Source: Lachnospiraceae bacterium
GTDB lineage: Bacteria > Bacillota > Clostridia > Lachnospirales > Lachnospiraceae
NCBI GenBank assembly: GCA_029225065.1
Contig: JAQXVT010000030.1
Location: 1-64,000 of the forward strand
Direction of reading: 5' to 3'
DNA: 64,000 nt
Shown here one piece after another: positions 44,135 through 52,690 of the stretch. The translations under genes and the position numbers were made by a program. How positions within the stretch are numbered: position 1 is the first letter of the stretch; every line of letters starts with the position of its first letter. The notes below the pieces were generated by a model. That model had not been told where the DNA came from, searched no databases, and saw nothing but the letters and a program-made list of their open reading frames with translations.

Positions 44135-44220
44135 TTAACCGAATCAATCAAGTCCCCTGTGAGGTTGCGCAAAGCCATAAGCAGTGGGCAAGTAGCGAAG
44201 CGGATTACGAATATCCAATT
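44135..44220 (-). repeat. Type-A structured intergenic repeat, copy 5 (minus orientation)
   Basis: On the minus strand: HP1 (TTGGATATTCGTAATCCGCTT), TACTTGCCCACTGCTTATGG, then CACAGGGGACTTGATTG, GATTCGGTTAAA and the deoD RBS. HP2 is missing and HP3 pairing is poor. A stray tail (CTGCTTCGGTTAAAA, 44250-44264) lies nearby in plus orientation. Confidence 0.78.
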
Positions 44221-44454
44221 TGGCTCGAAACAGATATCTGCAACTTTCCTGCTTCGGTTAAAACCTGTATACATTTTTATTTTACTACAAATACTGCCGA
44301 AAAGAAACCCGTTTTTCGCCAAACTTCTTTTGTCCTAATCGCACAGTTCTTTATCGTTTTAAAGCGATATCGTATGTGCATTTTTTATAAATTTTACATA
44401 ATTTTCTTTTCTTTTTATTGCGTTTTCACTATATATTTACAATTTGTTCATATT

Positions 44455-44483
44455 TTGTTCACAAGTCATTGCTATAGTATAAT
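44455..44483 (+). promoter_or_regulatory. Predicted promoter of a small plus-strand transcript
   Basis: TTGTTC (44455-44460), a 17-nt spacer and a consensus TATAAT (44478-44483), in an A/T-rich tract. The -35 box is weak. Confidence 0.5.
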
Positions 44484-44489
44484 CAGTTC

Positions 44490-44697
44490 TTGAGAGAGAT
44501 TCTCAGACCAGTGATGTAGTGGTTTTCATTACACATGTTGATAAATTTTTTCATAATAGCCTCCGGTGTACCAGACGCCGGGGGCACTCCTCATTCTTGG
44601 GGAATTTTTTGCAGTTCGCCTCAATCACGCGCTATACAGGAAAAGCCGTCGCCGCACAGATTATTCCTCCTCTGTACGGCAGCGGCTTTCTTTTTCT
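44490..44697 (+). ncRNA. Candidate small RNA (~205 nt)
   Basis: A possible transcript starts after TATAAT at 44478-44483 and ends at the hairpin at 44641-44697. It contains a GC-rich stem (GCCTCCGG/CCGGGGGC, about 44569-44595) and no protein frame with an SD. It is between deoD and a small minus-strand gene. Size resembles 6S RNA, but I could not find the extended bulged hairpin that defines it. Support is moderate for the promoter and weaker for identity. Confidence 0.32.
44641..44697. terminator. Bidirectional terminator between a possible sRNA and the 44.8-46.7 kb operon
   Basis: Arms AAAAGCCGTCGCCGCACAGA and TCTGTACGGCAGCGGCTTT pair over ~16 bp with two mismatches. On the plus strand TTTCTTTTTC follows; on the minus strand TTTTCC follows. 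It probably ends the minus-strand operon that stops at 44811. Confidence 0.72.
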
Positions 44698-44810
44698 CTC
44701 AATGTACCGACTCTTGCCTTTTACAGCGCGAGCTTTTGTGATACACTTTCTCGGCCTGCCGGATCCTCCTGCAAGCAGATCTTCTGCGATATTTCACACT
44801 TCGCAGTTTC

Positions 44811-45077
44811 TCAGCCCTCCTCGATCACCTGCACCTCAAGATAATCAAACTCGATCCCCTCGATGAAGCTGTCCTGATAAAAGCGCACCTTGCTGTGACG
44901 CCGGAACTCACTGACATTTTTTTCCAGCCAGATCGGACGGCCAAGGTCAAATTCATGGCAAATCTCATCCAGTCCGCGGAATATTTTGTGCGTTCTCGTA
45001 TCGTCGCTTGCTTCCTCATACACGGTGTCTTTTTCCATGCGGTTGTCTTTCCAGATTTTTCCCCATAAACGAAACAT
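44811..45077 (-). CDS. Small conserved hypothetical protein
   Basis: An 88-residue, charged, soluble protein with no signal or membrane segment. It ends in an acidic beta-strand-like stretch (GIEFDYLEVQVIEEG). I recall similar short proteins in clostridia but cannot name a family or function. The ATG at 45077 follows AGGAGAAAATA. It lies 9 nt after the beta-lactamase-fold gene, so it is cotranscribed. Confidence 0.65.
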   Translation of the reverse strand: MFRLWGKIWKDNRMEKDTVYEEASDDTRTHKIFRGLDEICHEFDLGRPIWLEKNVSEFRRHSKVRFYQDSFIEGIEFDYLEVQVIEEG

Positions 45078-45086
45078 TATTTTCTC

Positions 45087-46658
45087 CTATTCTGCTGTGT
45101 CGGTTTCCGGATTCAGATAGCGGTACGTAATCTGCGACAGCTCTGCAATCCGCGAAATCGCCTGATCCTTGCTGCCCCAGTCACTGGAAAGCACGACCAG
45201 AATATAATCGCAGTCTTTTCCATAAATGATCGCCGCGTCGTTCTCTGTTGTATCCATCTCACCGGTCTTGTTGCCGCACAGCACGCCCTCCGGCAGACCT
45301 GCCGGGATCTTGTAGCGCGTATCCTGTGAAAGCAGCAGGCTCTCCATCTCATTGCTCACGGTGCGGTTCACCCAGGTACGGCGGTAAATATCCTCCAAGA
45401 GCTTTCCGCAGTCCTTCGCTGCGACCTGGTTAAAATGGTCAGTGCTCGTATTTGTCGCCGGATCGTTAAATCCATTGTATTCCACTGTCATACTGCTGAA
45501 TCCATGCGATTCAATAAAGGCGTCAACCTTTGCAATGCCCTCCGCATAACTGCCGTCTCCAAGCTTCGCCAGGAGAGCATTGGACGCGCTGTTGTCGCTG
45601 TAAACGATCATATTGTGAAGCAGTTCCATAATCTCATCTGTACGGGAAAGCTCGCCGTTTTCAAATGCGGTGTACACGGTTCCCATGATGAAAAGCTTCA
45701 TCACGCTGGCCGATTTCATCGGACTGTCATGGATCACAAATGATTCTTCCGTAGTCAGGTTCTTACAATACACCGACCACTCTCCGTCATACCCTGCGAT
45801 CTGATCCTCCAGCTGCTGCTTCAGACTCTGGATCGTCTTTTCCGGATTCCACTGGATCACCGCGTCATAATCTCGAAGCTGCATCGCGTATTTTAATTCC
45901 GGAACCGGCAGTTCATTCGGATCTGCAGCTGCGGCTGCCATCGGAAATCGAAACTCTTCTCCGTACTGCGCCTGAAGATGCTTCCATTCTTTATCAAGTG
46001 CTTCCGGGTTCAAACCGGCTGCCTCCGTGTCTGTTTCTGTTTCCTGCGCTTCGCTGCCGGATTCCGATTCTGTCTCTGACGCAGTCTCATTTTCATCGGA
46101 TTTTGCCTCGTCAGCTGACTGATCACCAGAAGAATCCATGTCATCTTTCCCGGACTGTCCATTTTGATCAGAAATATTCCTGCCGTTCAGGCTGTTCGTT
46201 TCTCCTGCCGTTTCACCCTGACTCAAATCATTTCCCTCACCGGTATCTTCTGATCCGATATTTTCATCCGCACCGTCTTTCTGACCAGTCCCATCGTCTT
46301 CTGCATTTTCTGATTGGCTGCCTGTGTCCCCGTTGCCATCTTGCGCTGTGGTATCTTTCTCGTCTTGCCCACCGGAAAGTCCGCCTTTCTGCCCATCGGC
46401 ATTTCCGCCCGCTGCATTACTGTCATTCCCGTGAGAGCTTTCGTCTGCCACAGCTTCCGCAGATTCCGCCTGCTCGCCGTCCGTCTGCACCTGATTACTC
46501 GACGCCTCTTTCGCCATCTCCGGTACGGACAGTGCCAGAAACGCAAGTACAAAACCGCCCATCAGCATCAGCTCCGTGCGGTTGCCTTTATTTTTCTCTT
46601 TTACTTCCTCTACAAAACTTTTTGTCTGATCTTTGATCCTGTCCAGAAATTCCTTCAC
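45087..46658 (-). CDS. Membrane-anchored serine hydrolase with class A beta-lactamase fold
   Basis: A 523-residue protein. A basic cytoplasmic tail (1-28) leads to one transmembrane helix (about 29-45) and an acidic, Ser/Gly/Asp/Glu-rich linker (~50-215). The C-terminal beta-lactamase-type domain (~275-515) has SxxK (S318-V-M-K321), SDN (354-356) and KTG (464-466), so it should be catalytically competent. The long linker would let it reach into the wall. Such proteins often act on peptidoglycan peptides rather than antibiotics; the class A Glu166 equivalent is uncertain. It starts with GTG at 46658 after AGAGGAACAACAC. High confidence in fold, low in substrate. Confidence 0.85.
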   Translation of the reverse strand: MKEFLDRIKDQTKSFVEEVKEKNKGNRTELMLMGGFVLAFLALSVPEMAKEASSNQVQTDGEQAESAEAVADESSHGNDSNAAGGNADGQKGGLSGGQDEKDTTAQDGNGDTGSQSENAEDDGTGQKDGADENIGSEDTGEGNDLSQGETAGETNSLNGRNISDQNGQSGKDDMDSSGDQSADEAKSDENETASETESESGSEAQETETDTEAAGLNPEALDKEWKHLQAQYGEEFRFPMAAAAADPNELPVPELKYAMQLRDYDAVIQWNPEKTIQSLKQQLEDQIAGYDGEWSVYCKNLTTEESFVIHDSPMKSASVMKLFIMGTVYTAFENGELSRTDEIMELLHNMIVYSDNSASNALLAKLGDGSYAEGIAKVDAFIESHGFSSMTVEYNGFNDPATNTSTDHFNQVAAKDCGKLLEDIYRRTWVNRTVSNEMESLLLSQDTRYKIPAGLPEGVLCGNKTGEMDTTENDAAIIYGKDCDYILVVLSSDWGSKDQAISRIAELSQITYRYLNPETDTAE

Positions 46659-46756
46659 GTGTTGTTCCTCTCTTTTTCTGTCAGTTCATCGGGTGACTGC
46701 TGCACTCCCGCAAAATACACCTGTCATTCTTTTATGGAGTGGTCATAGATTGCTAT

Positions 46757-46785
46757 AGTATAGCACATCAGATGCATTCTGCCAA
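46757..46785 (-). promoter_or_regulatory. Promoter of the beta-lactamase-fold operon
   Basis: On the minus strand, TTGGCA (46780-46785), a 17-nt spacer and TATACT (46757-46762), within a TGCTATAGTATAGCA palindrome. Confidence 0.7.
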
Positions 46786-46837
46786 ATTTATTTTGGTCCT
46801 GCATAACCAAAACCGCCGCAAAGATACCCGTTTCAAT

Positions 46838-46866
46838 TTGTCGCGGCAATCAGATTGTGGTATGAT
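46838..46866 (+). promoter_or_regulatory. Promoter of the corrinoid adenosyltransferase gene
   Basis: TTGTCG (46838-46843), a 17-nt spacer and TATGAT (46861-46866), ~95 nt before the start codon. It is divergent from the promoter at 46757-46785. No cobalamin riboswitch is visible in the leader. Confidence 0.65.
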
Positions 46867-46961
46867 AAGGAAAAAGTCCACATTGCTGCTTCTCATTCGC
46901 GCAGCCTGGTATTGGACTGAAATGAGCTGTCATTACATTTATCTGTTAGGAGGAATACATT

Positions 46962-47501
46962 ATGCCTGATTCATCAAACCTTGGCCTTATCCATATTTAC
47001 TGCGGCAACGGAAAGGGAAAAACCACCTGCGGCATGGGACTGTGCGTGCGCGCAGCGGGATTTGGATTCCGTGTCCTGATCTACCAGTTCATGAAAAATA
47101 ATTCAACCAGCGAACGAACCGCGATGGCGCACATCGAAAATATCACATTTCTTCCCGGCCTTGAGCAGGAAAAATTCAGTTTCCGCATGTCAGAGGACGA
47201 AAAAGCGGAGCATCGCCGTTTTTATGCCTCACAGCTGCAGCACATCTCGGAGATGGTAAAGGATGGCTCCTTTGACGTACTGTTTCTTGATGAGGCCGTT
47301 TACTGCATCCGCAGCGGACTGCTTGAGGAAGCAGCGCTCCTTGATTTTCTGAAAAACAAACCGGAGCATCTCGAGGTCATCCTGACCGGCCAGGATCCGT
47401 CACCTGCGCTTATTGAATGCGCAGATTATGTATCAGAAATCCGGAAGGTGAAGCACCCGTTCGATAAAGGAGTTCGGGCGCGGAAGGGGATTGAGCGCTG
47501 A
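46962..47501 (+). CDS. Cob(I)alamin/corrinoid adenosyltransferase, CobA/CobO type
   Basis: A 179-residue P-loop enzyme that transfers the adenosyl group of ATP to reduced corrinoid, giving adenosylcobalamin forms. Motifs: IHIYCGNGKGKTTCGMGLCVRAAG (Walker A GNGKGKTT), VLIYQFMKN, FDVLFLDEAVYCI, and LTGQDPSPALIECADYVSEIRKVKHPFDKGVRARKGIE, all of the CobO/BtuR family. The ATG follows TTAGGAGGAATACATT. It stands alone without other cobalamin genes, which suggests salvage use. A bidirectional terminator follows. Confidence 0.94.
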   Translation: MPDSSNLGLIHIYCGNGKGKTTCGMGLCVRAAGFGFRVLIYQFMKNNSTSERTAMAHIENITFLPGLEQEKFSFRMSEDEKAEHRRFYASQLQHISEMVKDGSFDVLFLDEAVYCIRSGLLEEAALLDFLKNKPEHLEVILTGQDPSPALIECADYVSEIRKVKHPFDKGVRARKGIER

Positions 47502-47585
47502 GTAAAAACACAGCTCACGCACTAATTGAAACCATCGATAAAGTCAGCATTTCCTGCCATAAAGATTTCCGTGATAAATAACTAC

Positions 47586-47630
47586 GGGCCGGTGAAAAAC
47601 CAAATTTAGCTTTTCACCGGCCCATATTTT
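47586..47630. terminator. Bidirectional terminator between convergent genes
   Basis: A perfect 13-bp stem GGGCCGGTGAAAA/TTTTCACCGGCCC (47586-47598 and 47611-47623) around a 12-nt loop. ATATTTTG follows on the plus strand. It ends the adenosyltransferase gene and the LtaS-like gene, which converge here. Confidence 0.85.
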
Positions 47631-47649
47631 GTAATTTCAGCAGTCCGCT

Positions 47650-49917
47650 CTATCCTGCCTCTGGCAGTACGTCCGCCAGAAATTCCAGATACCGGCTGCT
47701 GCCGCCCAAAATATCATTATACTCCAAAATGTTGTATTCGTTGATCTTGTCGTAATACGGCGAGTCCTCATCTTTCAGCTCATAAAAGCTTCCATCCGCC
47801 GTCCAGTAGCCCTGCGCGCAGAGCACCGGAATCTCCTCGCTTAAATCCAGCAGATATTTCTGATATCCCGTCATTGGAAAGCCCAGGCGGTCCGCCAGAA
47901 TACTGTAGAGATAATTGAGGCTCGTCTTCTCGATCGTCTCCTCCTGAATATCATAATTCGCCCAGATTACAAACGGAATCTTATATTTTTCCATCCGCTC
48001 CTCCGGCGTGAGATCCTCGTCCTTTTTGCCGAGCAGATATTCATACGTATTATCTCCGAGATTTGCCTGGTGATCACCGAACATCACGATCACAACCGGC
48101 TCCTCCTCTTTGCTGAATGTATCGACGAGATACTCAAACATTGCATCTGACTGACGAATCAGATTCACATAGATCTTTGTCCGCGTCTGATCGACCTCCG
48201 GGTTTTCCACATCGATAGACAAATCCAGATTTTTCGTATTTTTCGCAAAGTAATCCCCGTGATTCTGTACCGTTACATTCCAGGAAAAGAGTGGATTACC
48301 GGTCTCTTTATTTTTTTCAAACTCCGCGACAATACGCTCCGCTAATGTCTGATCCGAAATATAGCTGCGGATATATTCCTGATTTTTAAAATCATCCCGC
48401 GTATAAAATGTATCAAATCCAATCTGCGGATACACAATATTCCTGCGGTAGTTTGTGCCGCGATACGGATGCATCGCAAGCGTCGTGTAGCCCTCCGATT
48501 TCAGCTCCGATGCGATCGACGGAAGATTTCCCCGGACAAACAGATTGAAGCCGACCGATGATTCCGGCAGAAAGCCCATCGTGTTGCCGGTCAGAAATTC
48601 GTATTCTGAGTTCGGTGTGTTTCCGCCAAAGATCGAGGCATACGCATAGCCCTTGATCGTGTTTTCCGTCAGGCTGTGAATGAACGGCATATTGTCCTCA
48701 GAGAGATCAAGACCGTTGCCGATGTCTTCATAATCGGCGAAGGATTCGTTCATGAGGACGATGAGATTAGGTGTTTTCTGGTTCTCCGATATTGCCTGCG
48801 TATCCGTTCCATTCGCAGTCTCTTCCAGCTTTGACTCATCCTGCGCTGCAGCAGTCTCTTCCTCTTTTTCCCCGGAGTCTGCAAACGTTTCTTCCTCTGA
48901 CGTATCATCTACTCCAGTCGCCCCACTCACATATGGCTCTGCGATCTCCTCCACCTTGCTGATGGAATACCCGTCCGGTTTATCGACTGACAGATAAAAG
49001 CACGTTGTCAGCGTCGTAAAGATCATGTCATAATTTTTATACCGAAGCTGATGCGTAAATCCCATCGAGCGAATGTCGTGCTTCTCCAGAAAATCTGTCT
49101 TACAGCAGACGTAATAATAGCTGCCGCCAACCACACACCATGCCAGCAGTACTGCAAGTCTGGCCGCCGGCTTTAACACCCGGCCGCCGCGCAGCTTCAG
49201 GCTCACAAGACAGATTGCAAGCGTCAGTAAGGCTTCCATATAAATATACCAGTCTACCTTGTACGTATAGCCGCCCGCCACCGACATCGCTGTTCCGATA
49301 GAAAACAGATCTGCACCTGAAAGAGCCATGCCACGGAACGAAATCACGAAACGGTTTGCAATTCCGATCACCGCAATCAATACTGCCATCGTCACTACTG
49401 AAAAACGAATACTGCCTGTCAGAATCAGGACAAATGTTTCCAGCAAAAACAGAAAGACGAACGTAAGCACCAGAGCAATCTTATTTAATGCAAAAAAATT
49501 GATGTGAAATTTCGCTGCATTCAGATAAAGCAGCGAAAAGTAAACGGCAAACGGAGCCATCGCAAACCAGATCCATGACAAAATCCTGTTCCGCCTGTCA
49601 TTTAACCGTACCGGCATCAGCGTCAGAATCAAAAGTGCAAGGCAAAGCAATATCACCGCATATGTTTTCGGACTTTTCAAAATGAAGATCTTCCGGTCAT
49701 CCACCGCGTACAGCAGCGGATGCGTACAGTAATAAATGAGCAGCAGGATTACAATTACCGCTCCAAGCCACCGGAAAACACGGTGCAGTGCATCATCTGT
49801 CGATTCACCGTCCGGTTCCGTGCCTCCGCCGAAAGGACTATTTTGAAAAAATCCAGCAGTGCGTGACAGCCATCCCCCCGTCCGGCCGCCTATTTCATGC
49901 TCAGTGCGTGCAGACAT
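47650..49917 (-). CDS. LTA synthase family protein (sulfatase-fold phosphoglycerol transferase)
   Basis: A 755-residue membrane enzyme. About five or six N-terminal membrane helices (~45-280) precede a long variable segment (~320-390) and an extracellular sulfatase-fold domain (~400-690). Motifs: LIVLMNESFADYEDIG (metal ligand Glu), FGGNTPNSEYEFLTGNTMGF (likely Thr nucleophile in GGNT), WNVTVQNHGDY and VIVMFGDHQANLGDN. It should transfer glycerophosphate from phosphatidylglycerol to a lipid or sugar acceptor. Its start overlaps the upstream dehydrogenase stop by 17 nt, with ACGGAGAGAAACGG before the ATG. Whether it makes classical lipoteichoic acid is not shown. Confidence 0.9.
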   Translation of the reverse strand: MSARTEHEIGGRTGGWLSRTAGFFQNSPFGGGTEPDGESTDDALHRVFRWLGAVIVILLLIYYCTHPLLYAVDDRKIFILKSPKTYAVILLCLALLILTLMPVRLNDRRNRILSWIWFAMAPFAVYFSLLYLNAAKFHINFFALNKIALVLTFVFLFLLETFVLILTGSIRFSVVTMAVLIAVIGIANRFVISFRGMALSGADLFSIGTAMSVAGGYTYKVDWYIYMEALLTLAICLVSLKLRGGRVLKPAARLAVLLAWCVVGGSYYYVCCKTDFLEKHDIRSMGFTHQLRYKNYDMIFTTLTTCFYLSVDKPDGYSISKVEEIAEPYVSGATGVDDTSEEETFADSGEKEEETAAAQDESKLEETANGTDTQAISENQKTPNLIVLMNESFADYEDIGNGLDLSEDNMPFIHSLTENTIKGYAYASIFGGNTPNSEYEFLTGNTMGFLPESSVGFNLFVRGNLPSIASELKSEGYTTLAMHPYRGTNYRRNIVYPQIGFDTFYTRDDFKNQEYIRSYISDQTLAERIVAEFEKNKETGNPLFSWNVTVQNHGDYFAKNTKNLDLSIDVENPEVDQTRTKIYVNLIRQSDAMFEYLVDTFSKEEEPVVIVMFGDHQANLGDNTYEYLLGKKDEDLTPEERMEKYKIPFVIWANYDIQEETIEKTSLNYLYSILADRLGFPMTGYQKYLLDLSEEIPVLCAQGYWTADGSFYELKDEDSPYYDKINEYNILEYNDILGGSSRYLEFLADVLPEAG

Positions 49918-50860
49918 TCCGTTTCTCTCCGTTTTGGAATGCTTTCAGATTTTTGTACACCTCATGCAGCAGACGCGTGCGCGCCTCAACTGCCGCCCAT
50001 GCAATATGCGGAGTGATCAGCAGACGGTCTCCGACCTCCAGCTTGCGCAGCGGATTATCCTTACGCATCGGCTCTTCCTCGAGTACGTCGAGTCCTGCCG
50101 CCGCAATTTTTCCTTTCTTCAGTGCCTTCGCCAGATCTTTTTCATTGACGATCGGGCCACGTCCCACATTGATAAAGAGTGCGGTCTCTTTCATCTTTTC
50201 AAACGCCTCCGCATCCATGAGATGATAAGTTTTATCATTCAGCGGTGCATGGCAGGAAACAATGTCCGATTCTTTCAGCAGAGTATCAAAATCCACCTGA
50301 CGGTACTCATCACTGCGCTTCTTTCCGGATGCCGAATAGTAGATAACCTCACAGCCGAACGCCGTCGCGATCTGTGCCACCTTTTTGCCGATCGCGCCAA
50401 GTCCGATGATGCCCCATGTTTTTCCTGAAAGCTCGGTAAATTTGCGTTCCATATGGCAGAAGGAATCGCTGTTTGCGTACTCCCCTGATTTTACGTAATC
50501 ATCATAGTAGCGCAGATGCTCCAGCAGGTACAGCGTCATCGCAAATGTGTGCTGCGCAACCACCTCTGTCGAATAGCCGGCAACGTTTGTCACTGTGATG
50601 CCGCGCTTGTTCGTATAATCAAAGTCAATGTTGTTTGTGCCGGTCGCTGTCAGACCAATGTATTTGAGGTACTGCGCATCCTTTAAGGTCTCCTCATTCA
50701 TCGGCAGCTTGTTTACGATCACTGCGTCTGCCTCCGCAATCCGCCCCGGCAGCTCTTCCAGCGTCGTCTTTCCGTAAATTGCCACTTCTCCGATCTCAAA
50801 AAAGCGGTCCAGCTTCATATCCTCGCCGAGGCTCTCCGCCTCCAGAATCACTATTTTCAT
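49901..50860 (-). CDS. D-2-hydroxyacid dehydrogenase (NAD(P)-dependent)
   Basis: A 319-residue D-isomer 2-hydroxyacid dehydrogenase, close to glycerate/hydroxypyruvate-reductase types. Seen: the NAD-binding LSGKTWGIIGLGAIGKKVAQIATAFG, catalytic Arg in FINVGRGPIVNEKDL, Glu in GLDVLEEEP and His in ITPHIAW. Substrate is uncertain (hydroxypyruvate, glyoxylate or related 2-oxoacids). It is the promoter-proximal partner of the LtaS-like gene, with overlapping ends; RBS AAGGAAGAATAA. No promoter was found in the short gap after pgi, so read-through or a weak promoter is possible. Confidence 0.93.
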   Translation of the reverse strand: MKIVILEAESLGEDMKLDRFFEIGEVAIYGKTTLEELPGRIAEADAVIVNKLPMNEETLKDAQYLKYIGLTATGTNNIDFDYTNKRGITVTNVAGYSTEVVAQHTFAMTLYLLEHLRYYDDYVKSGEYANSDSFCHMERKFTELSGKTWGIIGLGAIGKKVAQIATAFGCEVIYYSASGKKRSDEYRQVDFDTLLKESDIVSCHAPLNDKTYHLMDAEAFEKMKETALFINVGRGPIVNEKDLAKALKKGKIAAAGLDVLEEEPMRKDNPLRKLEVGDRLLITPHIAWAAVEARTRLLHEVYKNLKAFQNGEKRNVCTH

Positions 50861-50920
50861 TTATTCTTCCTTTCTTTAAACCGTTCAGAGCACACCTTGC
50901 CTCTGAACGGTTACAAATTA

Positions 50921-50964
50921 AGAAAGGTGCCGCAGACATCGCCCGCAGCACCCACACTTTCTTA
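50921..50964 (-). terminator. Terminator of pgi
   Basis: On the minus strand, AAGAAAG/CTTTCTT base pairs enclose a GGTGCTGCGGG/CTGCGGCACC stem, followed by TTTCTTAATTTG. It overlaps the pgi stop codon. A second hairpin (CCGTTCAGAG/CTCTGAACGG, 50882-50911) lies just beyond. Confidence 0.6.
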
Positions 50965-52311
50965 CAGTCTCTTCAGAAGTTCTTCCCTTTCTTTCTCATA
51001 GCCCGGCTTTCCAAGAAGTGCAAACATGTTCTTCTTGTAGCTCTCAACACCCGGCTGGTTGAACGGATTGACACCCAGTGTGTAACCGCTCACGCCGCAT
51101 GCAAACTCAAAGAAGTAGAACAGCTGGCCAAGATAGAACTCATCCTGCTTCGGGATTTTTACCATCAGGTTCGGTACGTTTCCGTCGGTATGTGCAAGGA
51201 TTGTTCCGTTCATTGCGCTCTTGTTTACGAAATCAACGGTCTTGCCTGCCAGATAGTTCAGACCGTCCAGATCTACCGGCTCCTCATTTACTGTCAGCTC
51301 ACACTTGGACTCCTCTACGTTCAGCACCGTCTCAAACAGGATGCGGTTACCATCCTGAATAAACTGTCCCATAGAATGAAGGTCTGTGGTCAGATCAACG
51401 GATGCCGGGAAGATACCCTTCTGATCCTTTCCTTCGCTCTCGCCGTACAGCTGCTTCCACCACTCAGATACGTAGTGCAGGCTCGGCTCATAGTTTGCAA
51501 GTACCTCAACGGTTTTGCCCTTGCGCAGAAGGATGTTGCGCAGTGCTGCATACTGCAGTGCGTCGTTCTCCTCAAATGCATCCTCGAGTGCGTGCTTTCT
51601 TCCGGAAGCTGCGCCCTCCATCAGCTTATCGATATCTGCTCCGCTGACTGCGATCGGCAGAAGGCCTACTGCGGTCAGAACAGAGAAACGTCCTCCAACG
51701 TCATCCGGAACAACAAAGGTCTCGTAGCCTTCCTCGGTTGCCAGCTTTTTAAGCGCTCCTCTTGCCTTGTCAGTTGTAGCATAAATTCTCTTTGCAGCCT
51801 CTGCCTTGCCATATTTCTTCTCCAGCATTTCCTTGAAGATACGGAATGCGATGGCCGGCTCTGTCGTTGTACCGGATTTGGAAATGACATTGACTGAGAA
51901 ATCACGGTCACCGATCACATCCATCAGATGTGTAATATAGGTACTGCTGATGCTGTTTCCTACAAAATAAATTTCCGGTGTCTTGCGTACGGACTTCGGA
52001 ACCATGTTGTAGAAGCTGTGGCGCAGGAACTCAATCGCTGCTCTCGCTCCAAGATAGGAACCGCCGATACCGATCACAAGCAGAACCTCACTGTCGCTCT
52101 TGATTTTCTCTGCTGCTTTTTTGATTCTTGCAAACTCTTCTTTATCGTAGTCCGTCGGAAGGTCGATCCATCCGAGGAAGTCATTGCCTGCTCCGCTGCG
52201 TGATACCAGCTCTTCCTTTGCTGCGGCAACGATCTTTTTCATTGACTCTACTTCCGCGTCTTTTACAAAACCGGATACTTTGGAATAATCAAATGTCACT
52301 TTGCTTTCCAT
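50962..52311 (-). CDS. pgi: Glucose-6-phosphate isomerase
   Basis: A 449-residue isomerase converting glucose 6-phosphate and fructose 6-phosphate. Motifs include [39 protein letters not shown] (phosphate-binding SKSGTT), [21 protein letters not shown] (signature with catalytic Arg), and [22 protein letters not shown] (Lys). The length is that of the Bacillus-type enzyme when started at 52311 (MESKVTF; GGAGATATGGCC upstream); an ATG 6 nt earlier is too close to the SD. It has its own promoter, with a type-A repeat in its leader. Confidence 0.97.
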   Translation of the reverse strand: MESKVTFDYSKVSGFVKDAEVESMKKIVAAAKEELVSRSGAGNDFLGWIDLPTDYDKEEFARIKKAAEKIKSDSEVLLVIGIGGSYLGARAAIEFLRHSFYNMVPKSVRKTPEIYFVGNSISSTYITHLMDVIGDRDFSVNVISKSGTTTEPAIAFRIFKEMLEKKYGKAEAAKRIYATTDKARGALKKLATEEGYETFVVPDDVGGRFSVLTAVGLLPIAVSGADIDKLMEGAASGRKHALEDAFEENDALQYAALRNILLRKGKTVEVLANYEPSLHYVSEWWKQLYGESEGKDQKGIFPASVDLTTDLHSMGQFIQDGNRILFETVLNVEESKCELTVNEEPVDLDGLNYLAGKTVDFVNKSAMNGTILAHTDGNVPNLMVKIPKQDEFYLGQLFYFFEFACGVSGYTLGVNPFNQPGVESYKKNMFALLGKPGYEKEREELLKRL

Positions 52312-52358
52312 GGCCATATCTCCTATTCTTTGCTTTCGCTTGTCTTTTCTGCACGTCA

Positions 52359-52431
52359 AAGCGGATATTCACAATCCGCTTCACTGCTCATCTGCAACCG
52401 AACAACTGCTTGCAGCCTGATTCGGTGAAAC
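52359..52431 (+). repeat. Type-A repeat, shortened copy
   Basis: A perfect-arm HP1 (AAGCGGAT, loop ATTCACA, ATCCGCTT, 52359-52381), the segment CTGCTTGCAGC and the tail GATTCGGTGAAA. HP2 and HP3 are deleted. It lies in the pgi 5' UTR, antisense to the mRNA. Confidence 0.8.
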
Positions 52432-52496
52432 CGCCGCGGCATATCGCCGTGAAATCGGTCTGTGTCGCCCTGTTCCGGGACTTCCACACGCTGTCC

Positions 52497-52525
52497 ATTT
52501 TAGCAGAATGAAGCGCCTTTGTAAA
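52497..52525 (-). promoter_or_regulatory. Promoter of pgi
   Basis: On the minus strand, TTTACA (52520-52525), a 17-nt spacer and TAAAAT (52497-52502), giving a ~180-nt leader. Confidence 0.72.
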
Positions 52526-52573
52526 GCAGGGAAAATGTGCTTTGCGCCGCCAATCTCCGCTGATATTCCAGAC

Positions 52574-52628
52574 AACAAAACCCCGCCACAGGCTGCGCAA
52601 GGGTATTGCAGCCTTATGACGGGGATTT
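52574..52628 (-). terminator. Terminator of the 52.7-53.5 kb membrane-protein gene
   Basis: On the minus strand, base stem CCCCG/CGGGG and inner stem AGGCTGC/GCAGCCT, followed by TTTTGTTGTC, ~65 nt past the stop at 52691. Confidence 0.75.
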
Positions 52629-52690
52629 TACATACCGGATCAGATCTCAAGATCAGCGGTTGAGCCTGTCTCTTTTCTTTCCTGGCTGGA

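Noticed and set aside
44490-44697. 6S RNA
   Set aside because: 5' and 3' parts do not form the long bulged hairpin required; kept only as an unnamed sRNA candidate.
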